Shown: positions 1-9,254 of the stretch, piece by piece
Position numbering within the stretch: the first letter of the stretch is position 1
Layout: every line of letters begins with the position of its first letter
Source of the DNA: Rhodospirillaceae bacterium
GTDB taxonomy: Bacteria > Pseudomonadota > Alphaproteobacteria > SHVP01
Direction: 5' to 3'
NCBI GenBank assembly: GCA_002722055.1
Contig: PBKD01000014.1
Coordinates: 355,230 to 419,229, forward strand
Length of the DNA stretch: 64,000 nucleotides
Position numbers and translations under genes: made by a program
Notes under the pieces: generated by a model
What the model was told of the DNA's origin: nothing
Seen by the model: the letters and a program-made list of their open reading frames with translations, nothing else
Databases searched by the model: none

Positions 1-2
1 TT

Positions 3-593
3 ATCTTCTTCCCTATTGCTAACAAATCTTATAAATCTATGGGTAAAATGAGGCTAATTGCTCCAGAAATCAAAAAAATAAGAGAAAGATATAAAGATAA
101 CCGACAAAAACAACAGCAAGAAATGATGGCACTATATAAAAAAGAAGGAGCAAATCCAATTACAGGTTGCTTGCCTCTCCTGATTCAAATACCAGTATTT
201 TTTGCGTTATATAAGGTGCTATTTGTAACTATTGAGATGAGACATGCTCCATTTTTTGGGTGGATTCAAGATTTATCAGCGCCAGACCCATTAAACCTCT
301 TCACCTTTTTTGGGATTATTCCATGGACTCCTCCCTCATTCATTCCAATAATTGGAATATGGCCTTTATTGATGGGGGTAACTATGTGGCTTCAAATGCG
401 ATTAAACCCTCAACCAATGGATCCTATTCAAGCAAGAATCTTTATGATTATGCCTATATTTTTTACTTTTTTACTCGCAGCATTTCCTGCAGGACTTGTA
501 ATTTATTGGACGTGGAATAATATTCTATCTATTGCACAACAGTGGGTTATTATGAAAAAAACTGGCGTAAAAAATCCAGTATCTAAAGACTAA
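3..593 (+). CDS. yidC: Membrane protein insertase YidC, C-terminal part (5' truncated by window edge)
   Basis: YidC inserts and folds inner-membrane proteins, alone or with SecYEG. The reading frame is open to the left edge of the window (it begins [12 protein letters not shown]), so the gene starts outside and only about 196 C-terminal residues are seen. The visible part covers the conserved 60 kDa insertase domain: a charged cytoplasmic hairpin ([18 protein letters not shown]), then hydrophobic segments beginning [36 protein letters not shown] and [21 protein letters not shown], and a short basic tail. The ATG at 39 is internal and is not a start. engB begins one base after the stop, so the two are probably co-transcribed, as in other alphaproteobacteria. 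Confidence 0.95.
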   Translation: MFFPIANKSYKSMGKMRLIAPEIKKIRERYKDNRQKQQQEMMALYKKEGANPITGCLPLLIQIPVFFALYKVLFVTIEMRHAPFFGWIQDLSAPDPLNLFTFFGIIPWTPPSFIPIIGIWPLLMGVTMWLQMRLNPQPMDPIQARIFMIMPIFFTFLLAAFPAGLVIYWTWNNILSIAQQWVIMKKTGVKNPVSKD

Positions 594-594
594 A

Positions 595-1260
595 GTGGAA
601 AAAAAAGATAGTAAAACTTTACCCTCATTAGAAAATTTTTCCATTAATGATATAAAAGCTGGTAAGGAACTTTTCTCTAAACAGGTTTTGTTTAGATTGG
701 GAATAAAAAATGAAGACAAATTCCCGTCTATTAATCTCCCTGAAATAGCATTTGCCGGTAGATCAAATGTCGGAAAATCTACTCTAATTAATACTCTTTC
801 ATTTCAAAAAAAAATTGCACGAGTTTCAAAAAAACCAGGATCTACTCAACAAATAAATTTCTTTGAGATTATAGATAATTTGAGTATTGTTGATTTGCCT
901 GGGTATGGTTTTGCAAATGCCTCGAAGTTAGATAAAGCTAATTGGAGTAAATTAATTGAGATATACTTAATTAACAATTCGGCATTAAATAGGGTATTTT
1001 TATTAATTGATTCTCGAAGAGGTATAGGTAAAATTGATTTAAGCTTTATGGATTTTCTCGAGAAATATGCTATTGTTTTTGAAATTGTTTTAACTAAAAT
1101 TGACAAAATTGACTATCAAAGCTCTAAGGTTCTAGTATCTAAGATAGAAAAAATTAATTCAACTTTTACTACTGCATTTCCTAGAGTAATATTGACATCA
1201 AGTAAAAATAATGACGGCCTTGATAAATTACGAGCAGAAATAGCAAAGATTATATTATGA
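595..1260 (+). CDS. engB: Ribosome biogenesis GTP-binding protein EngB (YihA/YsxC)
   Basis: Small TRAFAC-class GTPase needed for large-subunit ribosome assembly. The 221-residue length fits the family. G1 is GRSNVGKS at residues 55-62, G3 is DLPGYGFA at 100-107 and G4 is TKID at 167-170. The start is GTG, one base after the yidC stop; with that spacing translation is probably coupled to yidC. The N-terminal 45 residues are lysine-rich and less conserved, as is usual. argB follows after 22 bases. Confidence 0.95.
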   Translation: MEKKDSKTLPSLENFSINDIKAGKELFSKQVLFRLGIKNEDKFPSINLPEIAFAGRSNVGKSTLINTLSFQKKIARVSKKPGSTQQINFFEIIDNLSIVDLPGYGFANASKLDKANWSKLIEIYLINNSALNRVFLLIDSRRGIGKIDLSFMDFLEKYAIVFEIVLTKIDKIDYQSSKVLVSKIEKINSTFTTAFPRVILTSSKNNDGLDKLRAEIAKIIL

Positions 1261-1282
1261 ATCTTAAATTAAGGATAAAGAA

Positions 1283-2176
1283 GTGAGTGAATTAGAGAAA
1301 AAAAGAATTGCAACAGCTGAAACTCTATCAGAAGCCCTCCCTTATATGAAAGAGTTTAATGGAAATACGTTCGTAATAAAGTTTGGCGGCAATGCTATGG
1401 GGGATGCTGAAATGACTCAAAGTTTCTCTCAAAATATAGTTTTAATGAAACAGGTTGGGATTAATCCTATTGTAGTTCATGGTGGAGGACCACAAATCGG
1501 TAATATGCTTAAGAAATTAGATATTGAAACTAATTTTGTTGACGGTCTAAGAGTCACAGATAAAACTACTGTCGAAATAGTTGAAATGGTCTTATGTGGG
1601 AAAATAAATAAAGAGATTGTTCAATCTATAAATAACGCCGGAGGAACTGCTGTTGGAATATCTGGTAAAGATTCAAAATTAATTAATGCAAAAAGATTAA
1701 CAAAAAAAAATTATGAGACTGATTCAAGTATAGAAAAAATTTTAGATCTTGGCTATGTAGGAGAACCAAATTCAATAAATCCTTATATTTTAAATATTTT
1801 TGAAAAATCAGATATCATTCCAGTAATTGCTCCAATTGGCATTGGAGATGATGGTCAAACCTATAATATAAACGCTGATACTGTCGCAGGTGCGATTGCC
1901 TCTGCAATTAAAGCAACAAAACTTATTATACTCACTGATGTAAAAGGTGTGCTTGACGAAAAAGGTATCTTAATTGAGGAAATTGATATTAATTTTGCTA
2001 GAGATCTCATGTCTAGAAATATATTTTCTGAAGGTATGATCCCAAAAATTGAGACATGTGTTTCTGCATTAAATAGTGGAACTGAAGCTGTACATATCCT
2101 CGATGGGAGGATAAAAAATGCTATGATACTAGAAGTATTTACTGAAAAAGGTATAGGAACTAAAATGGTACCTTAA
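1283..2176 (+). CDS. argB: Acetylglutamate kinase
   Basis: Catalyses the second step of arginine biosynthesis, phosphorylating N-acetyl-L-glutamate with ATP in the cytoplasm. The 297-residue protein has the amino-acid kinase fold signatures: the nucleotide-binding VIKFGGNAMG at 31-40, the glycine-rich HGGGP at 66-70, and the C-terminal segment NINADTVAGAIASAIKATK followed by LIILTDVKGVL. The length and N-terminal extension resemble the arginine-sensitive hexameric type, but feedback control is inferred. The start is GTG with an AAGGA-like element at 1271. It lies in the yidC-engB-argB order typical of alphaproteobacteria. Confidence 0.96.
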   Translation: MSELEKKRIATAETLSEALPYMKEFNGNTFVIKFGGNAMGDAEMTQSFSQNIVLMKQVGINPIVVHGGGPQIGNMLKKLDIETNFVDGLRVTDKTTVEIVEMVLCGKINKEIVQSINNAGGTAVGISGKDSKLINAKRLTKKNYETDSSIEKILDLGYVGEPNSINPYILNIFEKSDIIPVIAPIGIGDDGQTYNINADTVAGAIASAIKATKLIILTDVKGVLDEKGILIEEIDINFARDLMSRNIFSEGMIPKIETCVSALNSGTEAVHILDGRIKNAMILEVFTEKGIGTKMVP

Positions 2177-2186
2177 ACAAATTCTA

Positions 2187-2879
2187 ATGATATTTAACAA
2201 AAATTTAATTAACAAAATAAATAAAATCAATTTCTGGATATTTGACTTAGATAATACTATTTATAGATCTGATCTAAATCTTTTTCCACAAGTTCAAAAA
2301 AGGATAGGTGTGTTTGTTTCTAATTACCTTAAAGTCAATATAACTGAAGCAAAGAATATTCAAAAAAAATTCTTTTTAAAATATAAAAGCACCTTAAGAG
2401 GTTTAATGATTGAGCATAAAATGATACCAAATGATTTTCTTGATTTTGTTCATGATATTGATTATTCGGTTTTAAAACATGATAGTGAGTTAAATCGCAT
2501 ATTAAACAAGTTGCCTGGAAAAAAATATATTTATACAAATGGATCAACGAATCATGCTAAAAATGTTCTAGAGAATATGAATATCTCAAATCAATTTTCA
2601 GGAATATTTGATATAAAAGATTCAAATTTTGAGCCTAAACCTCATATGGATTCTATGAAATCTTTCATAAATAAATTTTCTATAAATACAGAAAATGCTC
2701 TCATGGCTGAAGATATGCCAATAAATTTAGCGCCCCCTAGCAAATTAGGAATTAAAACCCTATTGGTTGAAACTGGATATAACTGGAATAAAGATAAAAA
2801 TACTGAATTTATAGATTTTTATACTAATGACCTTAAAGACTGGCTTAAAAATATTATTGAAAATAAATTTGAAAAATAA
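2187..2879 (+). CDS. HAD-family pyrimidine 5'-nucleotidase-like hydrolase
   Basis: HAD-superfamily phosphatase. Motif I is FDLDNT with the nucleophile and acid/base aspartates at residues 20 and 22, motif II is YTNGS at 116-120, and the late acidic motif is in AEDMPINL. The LAPPSKLGIKTLLVETG tail resembles the family annotated as pyrimidine 5'-nucleotidase (SDT1/PHM8-like). It follows argB by 10 bases and precedes dapD by about 50. The same argB-HAD-dapD arrangement is common in alphaproteobacteria. The substrate cannot be read from sequence, so nucleotide dephosphorylation is a family-based inference. Confidence 0.8.
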   Translation: MIFNKNLINKINKINFWIFDLDNTIYRSDLNLFPQVQKRIGVFVSNYLKVNITEAKNIQKKFFLKYKSTLRGLMIEHKMIPNDFLDFVHDIDYSVLKHDSELNRILNKLPGKKYIYTNGSTNHAKNVLENMNISNQFSGIFDIKDSNFEPKPHMDSMKSFINKFSINTENALMAEDMPINLAPPSKLGIKTLLVETGYNWNKDKNTEFIDFYTNDLKDWLKNIIENKFEK

Positions 2880-2932
2880 ATAATAATAATTTATTTTAGT
2901 TTTTTACTTATATATTTTCGGAAAAATTAAAA

Positions 2933-3772
2933 ATGAATGAATTAAAAAAAATAATTGATAACACTTGGGATAATAAAACTGATAAGAGTATTCTCTTTTC
3001 AGAAAGCTCTACTAATGCAATCTCAACAACTTTAAACATGCTAGATCAAGGAAATATTCGAGTTGCAGAAAAGAATGGAGAGGATTGGATTATTAATGAG
3101 TGGACAAAAAAAGCTGTTTTACTATCTTTTCAAGTTAATCCCATGGTAAAAATACCTGGAGGTCCGGGGGAAAATTCCAGTTGGTATGATAAAGTAAAAT
3201 CAAAATTTGAAAAATGGAGCAATGATGATTTTATTAATTCTAGTTTTAGAGCTGTCCCAAATTGTGTTGTCAGGCACTCTGCTTATATAGGCAAAGATGT
3301 TATTTTAATGCCAAGTTTTGTAAATCTTGGCGCTTATGTTGATGATGGAACAATGATTGATACTTGGGCTACAGTTGGAAGTTGTGCTCAAATTGGAAAA
3401 AATTGTCATATTTCAGGAGGTGCAGGGATAGGGGGCGTGCTAGAACCTCTTCAAGCAAACCCAGTAATAATTGAGGATAATTGTTTTATAGGAGCAAGAT
3501 CTGAGGTAGCAGAGGGAGTTATTTTAAGGGAGGGGTCAGTTCTATCAATGGGGGTTTATCTAGGTAAATCAACTAAAATAATCGATAGAGAAACTTCTGA
3601 AATATTTTATGGAGAAGTTCCTCCATATTCAGTTGTAGTCCCAGGGTCAATCGCTTCAGATAAAAATAACAATAATTCACTTTCCCTTTATTGCGCTGTT
3701 ATAGTAAAAAGGGTTGATGAAAAAACAAGATCAAAAACTTCTATTAACGACCTACTTAGAACTGAAAATTAA
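2933..3772 (+). CDS. dapD: 2,3,4,5-tetrahydropyridine-2,6-dicarboxylate N-succinyltransferase
   Basis: Transfers succinyl from succinyl-CoA to tetrahydrodipicolinate in the succinylase branch of lysine and meso-diaminopimelate synthesis. The 279-residue protein has the DapD helical N-terminal region (with [10 protein letters not shown] around residues 62-71) and a left-handed beta-helix of hexapeptide repeats from about residue 100 to 220 ([20 protein letters not shown], then [32 protein letters not shown]). dapE follows after three bases, so the successive enzymes are co-transcribed. No strong Shine-Dalgarno sequence is visible before the ATG. Confidence 0.97.
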   Translation: MNELKKIIDNTWDNKTDKSILFSESSTNAISTTLNMLDQGNIRVAEKNGEDWIINEWTKKAVLLSFQVNPMVKIPGGPGENSSWYDKVKSKFEKWSNDDFINSSFRAVPNCVVRHSAYIGKDVILMPSFVNLGAYVDDGTMIDTWATVGSCAQIGKNCHISGGAGIGGVLEPLQANPVIIEDNCFIGARSEVAEGVILREGSVLSMGVYLGKSTKIIDRETSEIFYGEVPPYSVVVPGSIASDKNNNNSLSLYCAVIVKRVDEKTRSKTSINDLLRTEN

Positions 3773-3775
3773 AAA

Positions 3776-4930
3776 ATGACAAATATAGAAATTGACCCGG
3801 TAGAGTTATCACAATCACTTATTAGGTGTAAGAGTATTACACCCGATCAAGCAGGGACTCTTGATTTGATTCAAGAGATTCTGGAAAAAAATGGTTTTCA
3901 ATGTTCTAGACTTCCTTTCAAGGAAGAGAATTCACCAGAAGTAGATAACCTTTATGCTACATACGGTAATAAAGAACCGAACCTATGCTTTGCTGGCCAC
4001 GTTGATGTAGTGCCACCAGGAAAAATAGACCAATGGGAAGAAGATCCCTTTTCTGGGAAAATTAAAAATAATTTACTCTATGGCAGAGGTGCTGCGGATA
4101 TGAAAAGTGCAATAGCATCGTTTATATCTGCTTCAATAAAATATATTTTGATTAATAAAAAAAAATTTAATGGAACTTTGAGTTTTCTGATAACTTCAGA
4201 TGAAGAAGGACCTGCTATTAATGGAACAAAAAAAGTTTTACAGTGGCTTAAAAAAAATAACATAAAGATTAATGATTGTATTATTGGTGAACCTACAAAC
4301 CCAACTAAATTAGGCGAAATGATAAAAATTGGTAGAAGAGGTTCTTTAACTGGACACTTAACTTTCTATGGAAAAGAAGGACATGTGGCTTATCCAGAAA
4401 ATGCTGATAACCCCATTACCCAATTGATAAATACACTGAAAGTCTTGAATGAAAAAAAATTAGACGATGGAAATAGTTTTTTTCAACCATCAAATTTAGA
4501 AATTACAACAATAGATGTAAATAATAACGTAACAAACATGATTCCTCAATCTGCATCTGCTTCTTTTAATATTCGATTTAATGATGAACATAACTCTGAA
4601 TCACTCACTAAATGGATTAAAGAAGTATGTGAAGCAACTGCTAAAAATCATAAACTTGATATAATTGTAAGTGGAGAATCTTTTTTTTCTGAACCAGGAA
4701 AATTAAGCAATATAATTGTTAAATCTATTAATGATGAATTGGGGGTTGAACCTATACTTAGTACAAATGGCGGGACTTCAGATGGTAGATTTATAAAAGA
4801 TTTTTCAAATGTAGCTGAATTTGGTCTAATTGGAAAAACAATGCATAAGTTTAACGAAAATATAAGTATTAATGATATCAGATCGCTAAGTATAATTTAC
4901 TTTAATATTATTGAAAAATATTTTGACTGA
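3776..4930 (+). CDS. dapE: Succinyl-diaminopimelate desuccinylase
   Basis: Dizinc M20-family amidohydrolase that removes succinate from N-succinyl-LL-diaminopimelate. At 384 residues it matches DapE. Visible metal and catalytic motifs are GHVDVVPPG (His75, Asp77), GRGAADMK (bridging Asp108), SDEEGPAING (general base Glu143, Glu144) and a C-terminal TNGGTSDGRF with a later MHKFNE. It is directly downstream of dapD, giving a two-step lysine/peptidoglycan module. Its 3' end is 15 bases from the convergent truA. Confidence 0.96.
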   Translation: MTNIEIDPVELSQSLIRCKSITPDQAGTLDLIQEILEKNGFQCSRLPFKEENSPEVDNLYATYGNKEPNLCFAGHVDVVPPGKIDQWEEDPFSGKIKNNLLYGRGAADMKSAIASFISASIKYILINKKKFNGTLSFLITSDEEGPAINGTKKVLQWLKKNNIKINDCIIGEPTNPTKLGEMIKIGRRGSLTGHLTFYGKEGHVAYPENADNPITQLINTLKVLNEKKLDDGNSFFQPSNLEITTIDVNNNVTNMIPQSASASFNIRFNDEHNSESLTKWIKEVCEATAKNHKLDIIVSGESFFSEPGKLSNIIVKSINDELGVEPILSTNGGTSDGRFIKDFSNVAEFGLIGKTMHKFNENISINDIRSLSIIYFNIIEKYFD

Positions 4931-4945
4931 TCTTTATCATTTGGA

Positions 4946-5701
4946 TTAATTTAATTTGTATTCAAGACCAAACTTAATATCAAAAAGATAGAGACCATGC
5001 GCAGGCGCAACAAAACCAACTTTTTTTCTATTACAGGCCTCTAAAGCCGTCTTCATATCTAAAACTGACCATCTTCCCTCTCCCACGCACTTTAAACTAC
5101 CAACAATTGACCTTACTTGTTTATATAAAAATGATTTTGCTATAACTTTTATCTCTATATCGTCTTTATCATTGATTATTTTTATCTCATCTATTTTTTT
5201 TATTGAAGATTTAGATTGACAATTTGCTCCTCTAAATGTTGAAAAATCATGAGTGCCGATTAACAATTGACCAGCTGATATCATCTTACTTAAATTTAAA
5301 TTTACTGGGACATGCCATTTGCTTTTAATATCAATAGTAGGCGGCGGACGTCTATTTAAAATTTTATATATATATGTTCTCTCAATAGCTGAGAATCTTG
5401 AATGAAAATCTTCTGAGACTTTATGCGCGGATAAAATTGAGATTTTTTCTGATTTAAGATAATAATTTAAGCCATCTCTTATCTCATTACATTCAATTTT
5501 TTTATTACAATCAAAATGTGCTACTTGACCCAAAGCATGCACTCCAGTATCTGTTCTTCCAGATCCATAAACAGTGACTTCTTTACCTATTAGGTACTTT
5601 ATGGCATTTTCAACAGTCCCTTGCACAGATTTAGAGTTTTGTTGCCTTTGCCAACCAACATAATTAGTGCCGTCATATTCTAATTTAATACAAATACGCA
5701 T
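4946..5701 (-). CDS. truA: tRNA pseudouridine(38-40) synthase TruA
   Basis: Isomerises uridines 38-40 in the anticodon arm of many tRNAs. The 251-residue protein carries the TruA active-site segment GSGRTDTGVHALGQ with the catalytic aspartate at residue 51, and the typical N-terminus IKLEYDGTNYVGWQRQ. It sits seven bases downstream of fmt in an operon def-fmt-truA, a common alphaproteobacterial arrangement linking translation-initiation and tRNA-modification functions. Confidence 0.96.
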   Translation of the reverse strand: MRICIKLEYDGTNYVGWQRQQNSKSVQGTVENAIKYLIGKEVTVYGSGRTDTGVHALGQVAHFDCNKKIECNEIRDGLNYYLKSEKISILSAHKVSEDFHSRFSAIERTYIYKILNRRPPPTIDIKSKWHVPVNLNLSKMISAGQLLIGTHDFSTFRGANCQSKSSIKKIDEIKIINDKDDIEIKVIAKSFLYKQVRSIVGSLKCVGEGRWSVLDMKTALEACNRKKVGFVAPAHGLYLFDIKFGLEYKLN

Positions 5702-5708
5702 TATAATT

Positions 5709-6623
5709 CTATTCTAATTTAGAGTTTATATCTATTTTGACTCCTCTAAGAAATTCTATAATTTTCATAGTTTTCTTACCTTCAAGTTGAACTATTTCAG
5801 GCCGATAACTAAGTTCACTACAGCCAATAGTAAATAAGTCATCAACAATAACCCCTTCTGGATTTGTTTCATTAATGATACTACCAGAAATAATCTTTAA
5901 TCTTTTATTTTTAAATAAAGTCCATGCTCCAGGATTTAGAGAAAAAGCACGAACCTGTGAATCAATAAATTTGGCTGAGTTTGACCAGTTAATTTTACTT
6001 TCTTTTTTATTTAATTTATTTGCGTATGTTGCTAAATTATGTTCTTGACTAAACCCTATAATTTTTTTTTGTTGAAACTGATGTAGAGTTTTCATTAACT
6101 CTTTTGCGCCCAATAAAGATAACTTTTCCTCTAATTCACTGAAATTTGTTTTAGATGTAATTTGTATTTTTGACTGTGATAGTATATTTCCAGCATCTAA
6201 ATCTTTATTCATTTTCATTATAGTAATACCTGTTTCTTTATCTCCAGCTAGTATTGCTCTTTGAATAGGGGCAGCACCTCTCCATCTCGGAAGTAATGAA
6301 GCATGAATGTTGATACAGCCAAATTGAGGAGCATTTAGAAAACTTTCTGGAAGAATCAGGCCATAGGCTGCAACCACGCAGAGGTCCGCATGTATTTCTT
6401 TAATATATGTCGCATCAATATCATCAGTTAGTTTTTTAGGTGTTTTAACATCTATATTATTTTTATCAGCAAAATTATGAACAACTGATTTATTAATTTT
6501 TTTACCTCTTCCTGATTTTTTTGGAGCCTGTGTATATATACTACAAATCGTGTTATTAGACAAAACTAAAGCATTTAAAGCAGGCAAAGCAAAGGAAGGG
6601 GTTCCCATAAAAACTATTTTCAT
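5709..6623 (-). CDS. fmt: Methionyl-tRNA formyltransferase
   Basis: Formylates initiator Met-tRNA using 10-formyltetrahydrofolate. The 304-residue protein has the N-terminal formyltransferase domain with catalytic Asn105 and His107 (NIHASLLPRWRGAAPIQ) and Asp143 in DLDAGNIL, followed by a C-terminal tRNA-binding domain. A GAGGT element sits just upstream of the ATG. It follows def by 14 bases, so the enzymes that add and later remove the formyl group are made together. Confidence 0.97.
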   Translation of the reverse strand: MKIVFMGTPSFALPALNALVLSNNTICSIYTQAPKKSGRGKKINKSVVHNFADKNNIDVKTPKKLTDDIDATYIKEIHADLCVVAAYGLILPESFLNAPQFGCINIHASLLPRWRGAAPIQRAILAGDKETGITIMKMNKDLDAGNILSQSKIQITSKTNFSELEEKLSLLGAKELMKTLHQFQQKKIIGFSQEHNLATYANKLNKKESKINWSNSAKFIDSQVRAFSLNPGAWTLFKNKRLKIISGSIINETNPEGVIVDDLFTIGCSELSYRPEIVQLEGKKTMKIIEFLRGVKIDINSKLE

Positions 6624-6637
6624 ATTACCTCTAAATA

Positions 6638-7147
6638 CTAGGCTAAATTTTTTTTCATTTTTTTCATCTTACGTAAAATAATATTTTTTTTAATTGAAGA
6701 AACTTTATCAATTAACAGGTTTCCATCTAGATGATCTATTTCATGTTGAATTATAACAGCTTGAAAATCACTAAAATTAGATAATTTAGTTTTTTTATTT
6801 TCATCTATATATTTAACTTTAATTTCTTTAGATCTCATTACTTCAACAAATTGTTCTGGAAAAGATAAGCACCCTTCATCATTAAGCTGAATTTCTTCAC
6901 TCTCCCAAATAATTTCAGGGTTAATCATTTTTAAATTAGAAATTTTATTACCTCTTGATGTATCAACTACAATCATTCTTTGGGGAACCCCAACCTGTAT
7001 AGCTGAAAGTCCTACCCCTGGGGCAGCATACATAGTATCCAACATATCATTTAATAACTTTATCTCACTATCTCCAATTTCTAAAATATTTTTGGATTTA
7101 ACTCTCAGCAAAGGATCAGGAGCTTTAATTATAGGTAAAATAGACAT
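6638..7147 (-). CDS. def: Peptide deformylase
   Basis: Fe/Zn metalloenzyme removing the N-formyl group from nascent proteins. Start chosen at the second methionine (7147), giving MSILPIIKAPDPLLR, which matches the family N-terminus; the longer form adds eight residues (MIIIYINI) with no family match. Three motifs are visible: GVGLSAIQ (44-51; usually GVGLAAPQ), EGCLS (91-95, metal ligand Cys93) and HEIDH (135-139). Length is 169 residues. It is the first gene of the def-fmt-truA run, divergent from rmuC. Confidence 0.95.
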   Translation of the reverse strand: MSILPIIKAPDPLLRVKSKNILEIGDSEIKLLNDMLDTMYAAPGVGLSAIQVGVPQRMIVVDTSRGNKISNLKMINPEIIWESEEIQLNDEGCLSFPEQFVEVMRSKEIKVKYIDENKKTKLSNFSDFQAVIIQHEIDHLDGNLLIDKVSSIKKNIILRKMKKMKKNLA

Positions 7148-7234
7148 AATATTTATATAAATAATTATCAAAATTAAATAAATAATATATTATCAGATTT
7201 TTCAACAATTTAAAGTTGATAGAAAGCAGATATT

Positions 7235-8323
7235 TTGAATATTTTGGATCAAATAGCAAATTATAATACACTTATTATATTAATTTTAGTTTTAATACTT
7301 TTAATTATGTTATCTCTTCAATGCTATAATTTAATTAAAATTAAAAAAATTGATACAGATTACGACTTAAATCAAAATAATAATAAAACAAATATTATAT
7401 TTTCAGAAATTATTGGAAGACTTTCTAATCTAACTGAAAGTTCTTCAATTTCACAAAATGAATTAATCAAAACATTAAATAATAGGATTGACAATCTATC
7501 AAGAGATCTAAACTTAACTATGCGAGATAATAACTCTAAAACCTCAGAAAGTCTTGGGGAGTTGAAAAAGCACATGGATAAAATTGATGAAGCACAAAAG
7601 AATATATCAGATCTATCGAGCGAAATGATTACATTGCAGGATATTTTATCAAATAAGCAAACTAGAGGAGTTTTTGGGGAAATACAGCTCAATGAAATAA
7701 TAACTAATATCCTTCCTCCTTCTTATTTTAGCACTCAGGATACTTTATCAAATTACTCTAGGCCTGACTTAGTTATAAAACTACCAAACCCACCAGGTAA
7801 AATTGTTGTTGATGCAAAATTTCCGTTGGAGAGCTACAAAAAATTAAAAGCGTCTCAGAATAAATTGGAAAGGCAGGAAGCTATTAAACAATTTAAATTA
7901 GATCTTAAGAAACATATAAAGGATATTAAATCTAAATATATAATACCAGGAGAAACAGCAGACTCAGCACTAATGTTTATTCCATCTGAAGGGGTTTATT
8001 CAGAAATTCATTCCTCATTAGAGGAGGTAATTGAAGATTCCTATAGATCTAAGGTTTGGATTGTTTCCCCTACAACAATTTGGGCGTTACTAAATACTAT
8101 TAGAGGTTTGCTTAAAGATGTGAGTATAAAAAAACAGGCTAATATAATTCAAAAAGAAATAATAAATTTAATTGATGACTTAGCAAGGCTAGGTATAAGA
8201 GTAAAGAAGCTTCAGAAACATTTTGATTTAGCTAATTCAGATTTAAATGAAGTAGAAATATCTACAAATAAATTAATAAATCTTACTAGAAAAATAGAGA
8301 AAATTAAAATTGATGAAAATTAG
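7235..8323 (+). CDS. rmuC: DNA recombination protein RmuC homologue
   Basis: RmuC-domain protein of 362 residues. An N-terminal membrane anchor (about residues 11-29, TLIILILVLILLIMLS) is followed by a coiled-coil region and the conserved RmuC core with GVFGEIQLNEI, KIVVDAKFPLESY and LMFIPSEGVYSEI. In E. coli RmuC limits inversions at short repeats and its core is thought to be nuclease-like; that role is carried over by homology. The start is TTG. It is divergent from def and ends one base before the convergent recR stop. Confidence 0.88.
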   Translation: MNILDQIANYNTLIILILVLILLIMLSLQCYNLIKIKKIDTDYDLNQNNNKTNIIFSEIIGRLSNLTESSSISQNELIKTLNNRIDNLSRDLNLTMRDNNSKTSESLGELKKHMDKIDEAQKNISDLSSEMITLQDILSNKQTRGVFGEIQLNEIITNILPPSYFSTQDTLSNYSRPDLVIKLPNPPGKIVVDAKFPLESYKKLKASQNKLERQEAIKQFKLDLKKHIKDIKSKYIIPGETADSALMFIPSEGVYSEIHSSLEEVIEDSYRSKVWIVSPTTIWALLNTIRGLLKDVSIKKQANIIQKEIINLIDDLARLGIRVKKLQKHFDLANSDLNEVEISTNKLINLTRKIEKIKIDEN

Positions 8324-8324
8324 T

Positions 8325-8924
8325 TTAAAAAGCTCTTCTACTATTTATTGCGGCAGATATAGTCCCATCATCTAAATAATCCAACTCTCCACCAACAGGC
8401 ACTCCATGAGAGAGCTGTGTAACGGCAATATTTAATTTACTTATCTCCTCTTTTAAATAATGCGCAGTAGTCTGACCATCAACAGTGACAGGTAAAGCAA
8501 TAATTATTTCACTTATTTTATTATCATTTATTCTCCGTATGAGTGGTTCAATTCTCAAATCAGCTGGCCCAATACCATCTAAAGCCGATAATACCCCACC
8601 TAAGACATGAAATAAGCCTCTGAAGCTTGAAACTTTTTGAAGAGCCCAAAGATCAGTTACACCTTCAACAACACAAATTACTTTATTATCTCTTTTAATA
8701 TCAGTACAGATGGAGCACGGATTAATTATATCTATATTCCCGCATAAAGAGCAACTAACAATACTTTTCATTGCTACCGTTAGTGAAGATGCCAAAGAAG
8801 GCATTAAAGTATCTTTTTTCTTTAATAAATGTAAAACAATCCTTCGGGCAGAACGAGGTCCGAGTCCTGGAAGCCGTGAGAAAAGATGCTCAAGATTATC
8901 TATTTCATTAGGGCTATTACTCAT
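8325..8924 (-). CDS. recR: Recombination mediator RecR
   Basis: RecR works with RecF and RecO to load RecA on gapped DNA. The 199-residue protein has an N-terminal helix-hairpin-helix (SRLPGLGPRSARRIVLHLL), a zinc finger with Cys58, Cys61, Cys70 and Cys73, and a Toprim domain beginning VICVVEGVTDLWAL. It is the last gene of dnaX-ybaB-recR, six bases after ybaB. Its 3' end is almost contiguous with the convergent rmuC. Confidence 0.96.
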   Translation of the reverse strand: MSNSPNEIDNLEHLFSRLPGLGPRSARRIVLHLLKKKDTLMPSLASSLTVAMKSIVSCSLCGNIDIINPCSICTDIKRDNKVICVVEGVTDLWALQKVSSFRGLFHVLGGVLSALDGIGPADLRIEPLIRRINDNKISEIIIALPVTVDGQTTAHYLKEEISKLNIAVTQLSHGVPVGGELDYLDDGTISAAINSRRAF

Positions 8925-8930
8925 AACAGT

Positions 8931-9254
8931 CTAAATAAATGGTTTTAAGCCTGATGGTATATTGACACCACCAGTTATTTTTTTCATTTCTTCACTTGTA
9001 TATTCTTCTAACTTTACTTTAGCATCATTATGAGCTGCAATAATTAAATCTTCGACTATTGAAAATTCACTTTCATTAGATAATGATTTATCTATTGATA
9101 TATTCACCATATTGCCCTTACCATTCAAAATTACTTTTATTAATCCTCCACCTGACTCACCGCTTATCTCTGCGCTTTCAAGAGATTTTTGCATATCTGC
9201 CATGCGTTTTTGCATCTCCTGTGCTTGCTTCATCATTTCACTAATATTCTTCAT
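8931..9254 (-). CDS. ybaB: YbaB/EbfC family nucleoid-associated protein
   Basis: Small dimeric DNA-binding protein of 107 residues. The N-terminal helix has KQAQEMQKRMADMQKSL, followed by the beta-sheet core GLIKVILNGKGNMVNISID. It overlaps the 3' end of dnaX by 14 bases, indicating coupled translation. The dnaX-ybaB-recR order is widely conserved in bacteria. The precise cellular role is not defined by sequence. Confidence 0.93.
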   Translation of the reverse strand: MKNISEMMKQAQEMQKRMADMQKSLESAEISGESGGGLIKVILNGKGNMVNISIDKSLSNESEFSIVEDLIIAAHNDAKVKLEEYTSEEMKKITGGVNIPSGLKPFI